DNA from: Adiantum capillus-veneris
Taxonomy: Eukaryota > Streptophyta > Polypodiopsida > Polypodiales > Pteridaceae
DNA length: 64,000 bases
Assembly (NCBI GenBank): GCA_014529385.2
Contig: CM043969.1
Location: 10,271,001-10,335,000 of the forward strand
Direction of reading: 5' to 3'
Part shown: positions 56,855 through 64,000 of the stretch, one piece after another
How positions within the stretch are numbered: position 1 is the first letter of the stretch
How the letters are laid out: each line of letters starts with the position of its first letter
Made by a program: the position numbers and the translations under genes
Notes under the pieces: generated by a model
Told to the model about the DNA's origin: nothing
The model's database searches: none
What the model saw: only the letters and a program-made list of their open reading frames with translations

Positions 56855-57464
56855 TCTAGCAAGCTAGGGGATGGGAAAATTATGTCAGGAGTTTTTTGGA
56901 CCAAGAGATTGTGCATATGTGCATACACATGCATGGTGCATCGAATAAAGGATTTCCCATTTTCCATAGTCAGGTGGTTACGTGGGGCCCACATGTGTAC
57001 AGGTAGGACAGCATGTACATAGTGCATCGATTTTCACTATTACCAGTACCAGTGTGTTTTTTCTACAATAATGAGGAGTTGGTAGTGCGTAAAGGTAGGA
57101 AGCTATCCGCGGGCCGACGACATGAGGTAAGCAAATGCGTCGGATGGCATCTAGTGGCGTCAAGAGGGCGAATGGGGTCAATACTTGCACGCGGAGAAGT
57201 ACGGACACAACGTGGGTGTTTTCTTGTGAGAATTATGCAGAAAGGTCATCATGAGGACTATCTTTTGGGGCCACTTTAAGTGGTGACGGGATGCATTATT
57301 GGAAAAAGTTGAGTGCCAGGTGTGCGGATGGATGCAAAAAGGTGACAACTATGCACTGCATGGTCAGTTTTTGGCTTGTTCGGGGTCCGTTTGAGGTCAT
57401 CTAAAAGGCTAAGGGTGACCAACTAATAAAGATAAGTGTGGGAACTGAAAAAATAGAGAGAATA
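56855..57464 (+). repeat. B3 polypurine tract and truncated 3' LTR
   Basis: Purine-rich AGGGGATGGGAAAA at about 56867-56880, then the LTR from TGTCAGGAG at 56883, cut by C after 57464. Matches 47960-48540. Confidence 0.85.
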
Positions 57465-58510
57465 TGTTGAAAGGACGCCCTTTCAACAACGTTTTCATAA
57501 AGATTCTGTAAAGATTCCACATGAAGATGGTGATGAAGTAATGAAGATGAAGATCGATGCTGCAACATAAAGATACGAGTTCATGGACGTCATCGAATAT
57601 CCCTTTATTATTATTTTGAGCCATTACGGCCATTTTTGTAATGTTTACGGGAACCTCATATTTTAAATCGGCACTTGTATTTTGGCCGCAGATGCTTGTA
57701 TAATGAGTAAAGCCAACTCAGTTTCTTGTAATTAAGCTCTGTAGAAGCCTAGAGACAATTCAGGTCATTTGGCCGGACATTAGGTTTGAAGGCTTTGTAT
57801 ATAAGAAAAAACCTAAGGCTTTGTAAAACACATTACGTTGTCTCAAATAATATACAGTTGTGGGTTCTGCAGCACACAGTAGTGAGCTTCACGCACACAC
57901 ACCGTCGCGCACACTAATCACATTGCAGATATGAGAGTAGGAGCGTGTTAGCATCGAGGAGCTCTCCGCGGCGATGCAAGCAATGCAAGCCGAGGACCAC
58001 ATCGCGAGCCCGCCTGCTACGAGCTATATTTGGTCGTAAGTACCTCAAACGACATCCGTTCTGAATGATCGAGTAGTCGTTAGAATCAGGGGGAGAAGCT
58101 CTTTGTGTTGATGTCTTTGTAGATCAGTTCTGGACACTTTGGAAATTGCTGTTTTGAGTCTATCGCGATAGCGATTAGAGGTCTTACAGTTATGGTTTTT
58201 AGGGTTTAGGTGTTTGGCCACATAGGATATGTCCTTGTGAGTCTCACCCTCCGATTTTGAGTCATTCCGATATGATTTGAGACTGTTTCGAGATTGTAGT
58301 GTTTCGTAGGATGCGTTGTCTGTTTCTTTGCTTTATGGTAGTGTTGTGGTAGGATTAGTGACTGTAGAGTGTTGTTCGTGTCTAGCTCAGGGTTGATAAC
58401 CCAGAGATTGCCTCCATGCCCTAGTCGGGTCAGCTACGTCCTCGGATTGACAGTTTGTTGGTCTGTGTTCTCGCTGTGTTCCATCCTCCGTCATGACGTA
58501 CCCGCTAACA
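57465..58510 (+). repeat. 5' LTR of C
   Basis: 1046 bp, TGTTGAAAGG...GCTAACA. A perfect 10-bp inverted repeat opens it (57465-57474 with 57479-57488). TATATAAG at 57798-57805. One copy of the C palindrome (half changed) at 58157-58174. Confidence 0.83.
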
Positions 58511-58511
58511 T

Positions 58512-58529
58512 TGGCGCCGTTGCCGGGGA
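58512..58529 (+). promoter_or_regulatory. Primer-binding site of C (tRNA-Asp)
   Basis: TGGCGCCGTTGCCGGGGA, which fits the complement of the plant tRNA-Asp 3' end as I know it. One base after the LTR. Confidence 0.88.
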
Positions 58530-61500
58530 CGAAGCGCCTAAACTAGCGTAGACCGCATCACTCGTGTTTGATAGTATAGTGTTTCTCCAGAGTTTTCTAG
58601 AGTGTTGTGACCATTTGCCTTCTTAGTGGGAAGTCAAAGAGCGGATCTTGTGACTGAGGGATAGCCGGGGAGCCTGCGTCTCGCCGAGGTGGTCCACCAT
58701 GAGGTTGAGGTATGGTTATATTATTTTGTTATGTGTTTAGATTAGGTTTTATGGTTTGTGTGTTTGATTGTGACTTATGGTTGTGAAGAACTTGAAAGAA
58801 AAAAAAAAAAAACGCAAAGAAAAACGCAAAAGGTAAACCGGAGGCTGTTTGCTTGCCAGAAAGCAAAAACAACCATTCTACCATCCAAAGTAGGACTTTA
58901 GGTAGTGTAGGACACCTGATGTTGATCTAGAGCAATTTTGACATGAAAATGTGCTTGAAAACACAAAAAGCGGAATTGTGCTGATTATGGTAAAAGTGCT
59001 CTAAAATGGTCGTTTGAAAGCCGATTTGAGTGCTTGTTTTTGCATTAGAGACCTTAAGGTAGGGGGAAAACACAGATTTGGTCCAATCCAAAAAAAAAAA
59101 AAAAAACACTAAAGAAACCCAAAAAAAACCAAAAATCTGAAACCAAATCTGCAATTGTTAAAAAAACAAAAAGTTGAACCTCAAGACCTTGTTTTGCATA
59201 TGCTCTAGAGCTTGTATGTGAAATTTCAAAGCACTTGCATCAGTGCTTGTTCATTTAAGTGGGAATATGCTTTTTCCGAGTGTAAGGAAGTGAACTGAGA
59301 AATGCTTGAATCCAAAGGAAAAGAAGTCCAAATTGAATGAAACTTTGGGGATAGGCTTCTAAGGGCATTGGGAACCAAACCGTCCAAAAACAGAGAAAAA
59401 AATACTTCCCAGTGGCTCTCTTCTTAGTCTATCGCGATAGACTGATGAATTGGAGATAGACTCACAATTAGGCAAAACCCCTCATACCACAGGTAAAACA
59501 CATCAATACAAGGCTGCTCCCAAAAGTTGAGTGTACTTGGACACCTGCTTGACCACCAAACCTCAAGTCTGGTGTTTAGAGTCTAAGTTCAGAGACACAG
59601 TGGTAAAAAGACCTTGACCAATAGTCCAAACATTGCACAACTTTGTGTATTCACTATACAGAGGATATGGAAACTAGTTGTGAAGAGAACTTTGTAAAAA
59701 GACCAAAATTGGGAAACTTTATGAGCCTATCGGGATAGGTTGGGGATATTTAGCTGTGGACCTTATTTTGCAAATCCCTCCTAGGGATAGCTTAAGCAGA
59801 GCCTACATAGCATACACACCAAATTTCAAGGTGTTTGGATCACTAGAAGTGAATCTAAAGCCCAGATAGAGATTCAGGTTCTGACAAAAACACTAAAAAT
59901 GGCCCAAAACACAAACCAAGTGTCCAAATTGCATGAAATTTGAGGGATAGACACAAGAGAGTAAGGGGAATCTAAAAGTGAAGTCACAATTTTGAGTTGA
60001 CTTTTCCTGCACAATCTGCTGTGTCTATCGCGATAGACTCATGACATTTTGAGTGGGACAGTTTTTGGAAATTGTGACTAGATAGCTTGAATCCACTCCT
60101 CACCTAGACCTTAACCATCATTTCAAATTTGAAATTGGACATCAAGAAGACCACCAAAGCACTTGTCTGGTGTTTTGAGTCAGACTTCAGAGACAAATTG
60201 GGTAAAGGGACTTGACCAAATTTCCAAACCTTGTGAAACTTGGTATACATGATCTACAGAGGGTAGGGAACACATCTGTGAAGAGAAAATTTGAAAAAAG
60301 TGTCATTTTAGCATACTTGGTGAGTCTATCGCGATAGACTAAGAACCCAGTGATAGAAACCAAATTTTTCAAAAACCTCTGTGGCATAGCTTGGAAAAGT
60401 GCTATCAAGGACACATAAAAATTTTGAAGTCGTTTGGACATCAGAAAGTGGGTCTAAGACCATTTGAGAGGATTGAGTAGAAAACACCAGATCTAGTCTA
60501 ACTGACAAAGTAAAAGTCCAAACCACTTGAAAATTGGTAGGAGGACTAAGGAGGGGTGTTGGAACACAATGGTATAGTCAAAGTTCAAGTTTGACCTATA
60601 AAAGGGGTACTTGTTGAGTCTATCACGATAGACTCAAAGCAGGGCCAAAGAAATTGAAATTTTCAAAACCCTCTGGTGCATAGCTTGTTTAGCTCTCAAG
60701 AGGTTACACACAAAATTTGGTGGATTTTGGACATTGGGAAGTCATCCTAAGTCTATTTTCTAGTGATCAGATAGACTCAGAATTCTAGAGTTGGAGTTAG
60801 AGACCTAAGAAAAAGTCCAAAACAAGTGGAAATTAGTGAGCAAGGTGTACAGAGCATAGGGAACACAGTGGTAAAGAGAAATCTGGAAATTTTTCAAAAC
60901 TGAAGAATCTGCTGAGTCTATCGCGATAGACTAGGGTTTTTTCACAAAAATTGAAAATTTTGAAAACTGACCTTAGAGCCTTGTTCTACATGTTGTTGTG
61001 AGCCTATGGTTAAATTTTGAGTAAATTTGGAGCATTGGAAGTGCATCTAAGTGGATTACTTCACAAGATCAGAAAAGAGACTGTTGTTTGATGCAAGTTA
61101 CAAAGGAAAAGTATTCCAAATTGCTTGAAACTTGGTGAGTAGTATCTCAAGAGAAGGGGGAACTCAAATCTGTAAAAACAGTTGAAAAATTGTATCCCAG
61201 TAACACTCTGGTGAGTCTATCGCGATAGACTTAGGAATTCACTGTAGAAAATTCAAAATTCAAATTTGACTTCATATTTGGGTTCAGAAGGTCCATTATA
61301 CCCTGTACACAAGGTTTGAGTGCATTTGAACATCTGCAAGGGGTACTTGGTGAGTCTATCGCGATAGACAACTGAGGAAAAAATTTTGAGAAATTTTTTG
61401 AAACCAAGTATACCACTGGGTTTATCATTGCCTAAGGAGTGCACACACCAATTTTGGGCTCAAATTGATCACTTGCAAAAACATCAGATAGAGCAACTTT

Positions 61501-61842
61501 TCAAATTACATCTCACTGTTTTGGTCATAACTTTCACATACGGACTCCGATTCCAAAACTTTTTTTATCAAAACGTATCTTGAGAGCAACACTACAGATC
61601 TTAGAGTAAAGTGACCAAAATGGTTGCCAACGGCATACATTTTGGTTAGTTTTGAAAAAAACGCTGTTTAAGTCCTCAAAATGCATCCGAAAGTCAGGGG
61701 TGTCTAAAACCGACAATTTGAGAGAATTGTGAGAAAACGCTCACGATTTTGGACATAGTTTTGGATTTTCCCTGACCAAAACACTTGAACACATTGAGAG
61801 AGGTATTACTACAGCAAGCTAGAGCTATTAAGCCTAGAAGTC
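58530..61842 (+). repeat. C leader: ~298-bp periodic palindrome array
   Basis: Palindrome half-site AGTCTATCG plus its reverse complement. Starts at 59426, 59724, 60022, 60323, 60617, 60915, 61214 and 61353; intervals 298, 298, 301, 294, 298, 299 and 139. The copy at 59724 has paired changes (AGCCTATC/GATAGGTT). Units also share weak phrases such as 'CCAAATTGCTTGAAA.TTGG' and 'CAAAACC.CT..TGCATAGCTT'. No coding potential; two A-rich runs near 58798 and 59090. Confidence 0.88.
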
Positions 61843-62311
61843 ATGTCTACATCAGACTCAGACTCAGCTTATACAAGCACATGGGTTGCAGGGATAGATG
61901 AGCACCCGCCCAGAATAGATCTTCCAAACCTACAATAAATAAAGACCAATTTTGTGGAGAGAGTTTGGACGTATAACCATGAAAGTGAAGGACTATATAG
62001 GTATATTAATGGAAATCAATTCAACCTTTACAGTTGCTTAGAGCCTTACCCAGATGAGCTGACAGAGTACAAGCTCTTATATGTCTATACATACGAGGTC
62101 GACCAACAATGGACATCTTTATTTGTTGACAAGTATGGACGAGAATATAGAGCTGTAGAAAGCACAAATCTGCGAACCAAATTAGATATGAGTGTATATT
62201 TGGTCAATGAATAACCTCAGATACATCCACCAAACACAGGAACCTCTAAGAGAATTCCAAAGAGGGGACCACCGCCTGGATTTCCTCCTAGAGCGATAAC
62301 GAGAGATGAAA
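61843..62311 (+). pseudogene. gag: C gag, N-terminal part
   Basis: ATG at 61843 (MSTSDSDSAYTS). TAA at 61936-61938 and 62212-62214; otherwise the frame matches A1: FVERVW.YNHESEGLYRY, YKLLYVYTYEVDQQW and PRAITRDEM. Cut by the copia element. No known domain name; gag by position and by the knuckles further on in A1. Confidence 0.55.
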
Positions 62312-62646
62312 TGATACCAGAGAGTGTAAAGAATGAGGATGCAAGAGAGCTACACAAGACAAGCACAAAGCACACAGAGATGGAAAGCTTCTTCTTCTTC
62401 TTCACAGAAAAGAGAGTACAAAATGACTAAGTGCTAAAGCTGAAAAGTAGCACATATGTACATGCGGTCACTAAGTGTGAACTAGCTAGAAGCGTACTAG
62501 GCTGGCACTATAAGTGTAGTCCAGCTGTAGAATCACTGGCAGAGATCCTCCGTGTCGGTCACCTAACGTGCCAGTGAGTAAATGCCGTAAGCGGCCAAGA
62601 CCCGTAGTGGATGCCAGCTCAAGGTGTAGAGCTCGACATCTCAACA
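62312..62646 (-). repeat. 3' LTR of the copia element
   Basis: About 335 bp. On the element strand it starts TGTTGAGATG after the purine tract GAGGGGGAG (62655-62647) and ends near GGTATCA. The outer end is uncertain by a few bases because the other LTR is not visible. Confidence 0.65.
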
Positions 62647-64000
62647 CTCCCCCTCGAGCTCTGCATGTCGCAGAGTCCAAGCATAGTCCGGAAACGTCGA
62701 AGCTTCACAGCTCCGAGGGCCTTGGTAAAGATATCCGCTATCTGCTCCTCTGTGCTGACGTAGACCAAGTCGATGTCGCCCGCCAACACTCGCTCTCGAA
62801 CGTAGTGGTAATGGACCTCTATGTGTTTGGTCCTAGCATGGAACACTGGGTTCCTAGCCAACTGCATGCTACTGAGGTTGTCACAATGAATGACAATCTG
62901 CTGGTCCACCTGCACTCCCAAGTCCTCAAGTAATGTGCGTAGCCAAGCTACCTCGCACGCCGCAACTGTTGCACCTCTGTACTCGGCCTCTGTGCTCGAT
63001 AAAGCAACCGTAGGCTGCTTTTTGCTGCTCCAAGTAACAGCAGCACTCCCAAAAGAGAACATGAAGCCACTCGTAGATCTCCTATCAACAATGCTACCTG
63101 CCCAATCTGCATCTGTATACCCATACAATGCTAATGGTGCATCTGCTGCATAGAACAATGCGTAGTCAAGAGTCCCTTGCACATACCTAAGTGTGCGTCG
63201 TACTCCATCCAAATGTGGCTTCCTCGGAAGCTGCATGAACTGACTCTCCAAGCCTACTGTGTAGCTCAAGTCTGGCCTTGTGATAGTCAAGTAGATTAGA
63301 CTACCCACCATCTTCCTGTACATATTGACATCCTCAACAACATCACCCTTCTCTGCACTCAGCTTTGCATTCACATCCAAGGGAATGGAAATCGGCTTAC
63401 AATCAGCCATACCATACTTTGACAACATGTCCAAAGCATATTGTCTCTGTGACAGCCATACACCCTCTGGAGTCCTGATCACCTCAATGCCAAGAAAGTA
63501 GTGCAACTCGCCCAAATCTTTCATTTCAAACTCCTGTTTGAGAAGACCCTTCACATGGTCAATCTCCATAGCATTGTCACCAACAATAATAAGGTCATCT
63601 ACATATATGGTAATGACCACAATCCCCACATCACTCTCACGTACATAGAGTGAATGATCAGCATGAGCTCTCCTAAAACCAATACTGAGAAGATACTTGG
63701 CAATCCTGTCATACCATGCTCTAGAGACCTGCTTCAAACCATACAAAGCTTTGAGAAGTCTGCATACATAATCTGGGTAACCTGGATCAACGTAACCAGG
63801 TGGCTGATCCATATACACTTCCTCTTGCAACTCACCATCCAAGAAGGCATTCTTTACATCCATTTGATGCATAATCCATCCTCTAGATGCAGCCACTGCT
63901 ATGACAGCTCTCACAGTCGTCATCTTTGCCACTGGAGCAAAGGTCTCCTCATAGTCTATGCCATACGTCTGTGCATAACCCTTTGCGACCAGCCTTGCCT
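62619..64000 (-). CDS. pol: Copia reverse transcriptase-RNase H (partial)
   Basis: Open from the window edge to the stop at 62619, with no internal stop. Seen: the upstream KARLVAKGYAQ phrase, RT with DVKNAFLDGEL, LYGLKQ..RAWY and active site YVDDLIIVGD, then RNase H with GYTDADWAGS, SSTEAEYRG, HCDNLSS and a C-terminal ADIFTKAL. This order (RT and RNase H at the end of pol, integrase upstream) is diagnostic of Ty1/copia. The frame crosses the polypurine tract and ends inside the LTR. Apparently intact, so a relatively recent insertion. Confidence 0.93.
   Translation of the reverse strand, partial: ARLVAKGYAQTYGIDYEETFAPVAKMTTVRAVIAVAASRGWIMHQMDVKNAFLDGELQEEVYMDQPPGYVDPGYPDYVCRLLKALYGLKQVSRAWYDRIAKYLLSIGFRRAHADHSLYVRESDVGIVVITIYVDDLIIVGDNAMEIDHVKGLLKQEFEMKDLGELHYFLGIEVIRTPEGVWLSQRQYALDMLSKYGMADCKPISIPLDVNAKLSAEKGDVVEDVNMYRKMVGSLIYLTITRPDLSYTVGLESQFMQLPRKPHLDGVRRTLRYVQGTLDYALFYAADAPLALYGYTDADWAGSIVDRRSTSGFMFSFGSAAVTWSSKKQPTVALSSTEAEYRGATVAACEVAWLRTLLEDLGVQVDQQIVIHCDNLSSMQLARNPVFHARTKHIEVHYHYVRERVLAGDIDLVYVSTEEQIADIFTKALGAVKLRRFRTMLGLCDMQSSRGSVEMSSSTP

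Larger units (their letters stand above)
47960..57464 (+). mobile_element. Element B3: second B-family retrotransposon, + strand
   Basis: Same family and order as B1: 5' LTR, primer site, ACAGGT-rich leader, mini-ORF, gag, protease, RT, two RNase H domains, integrase, polypurine tract, 3' LTR truncated by C at 57465. Carries DNA transposon H in RT. The left junction lies inside an A2 leader palindrome (ATACGC before the LTR). The right junction is outside the window. Confidence 0.9.
57465..62311 (+). mobile_element. Element C: A-related Ty3-type element (partial)
   Basis: 5' LTR, intact tRNA-Asp primer site, palindromic leader and gag start. Interrupted by a copia element at about 62312 and continuing outside the window. 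Related to A by primer site, leader layout and gag domain, but with a different palindrome. Confidence 0.8.
62312..64000 (-). mobile_element. Ty1/copia-type element, 3' part
   Basis: On the - strand: RT-RNase H frame, polypurine tract and a short 3' LTR. Only the 3' end is in the window. Inserted in C gag. The left end is inferred from where C homology to A1 stops (about 62312). Confidence 0.87.

Noticed and set aside
58530-61400. Regular spacing of palindromes as a CRISPR-like array
   Set aside because: The repeats are 18 bp with ~280-bp diverged intervals in a plant retrotransposon leader; there are no spacers of uniform short length and no cas genes.

Overview
The window is nuclear DNA from a land plant with a large, repeat-rich genome. 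A fern, lycophyte or gymnosperm would fit, but the species cannot be fixed from this sequence. Almost every base belongs to LTR retrotransposons inserted into one another. I found no ordinary host gene, tRNA, rRNA or CRISPR array. Elements are named A-H here for reference.

Layout. 1-~6555: 3' part of a chromodomain-bearing Ty3-type element (F), + strand, with a 3' LTR from 5004. 7412 onward: element A1 (+), with its 5' LTR, a primer site matching tRNA-Asp, a long non-coding leader and a decayed gag. A1 is split by B1 (9391-20118, - strand, dual-RNase-H Tat-type), by E (23665-44829, +, degenerate Ty3-type element with an extra 3' ORF) and by A2 (45193 onward, +, second A-family copy). B1 carries solo LTR G (10242-12242) in its 3' LTR. 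E carries D (31406-41564, +, the youngest and best-preserved element). A2 is split by B3 (47960-57464, +). B3 carries a 1.34-kb DNA transposon, H (52720-54057), and is itself split by C (57465 onward, +, related to A). C is split by a Ty1/copia element at 62312-64000 (- strand). The chain A1 > A2 > B3 > C > copia is five insertions deep.

Structures not explained by routine annotation. (1) The leaders of A1, A2 and C carry a ~285-298-bp periodic array. Each unit keeps a near-perfect palindrome centred on CGCG while the rest of the unit has diverged; the palindrome is ATACGCGTAT-type in A and CTATCGCGATAG-type in C. (2) Both B elements are inserted at the same base of that palindrome in the A leaders, in opposite orientations, which suggests sequence-specific targeting. 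(3) A ~70-aa mini-ORF ending in a SFDV-hydrophobic motif lies ~90-105 bp upstream of gag in B1, B3 and D, and twice in tandem inside G. I do not recognise it as any named family.

B and D have a first RNase H domain that has lost catalytic residues, followed by a second, intact-looking RNase H, as in the Tat lineage. Gag-pol of F, D and E is broken mainly by in-frame stops rather than frameshifts. None of the Ty3-type elements looks fully autonomous as read here. The copia ORF is open to the window edge.
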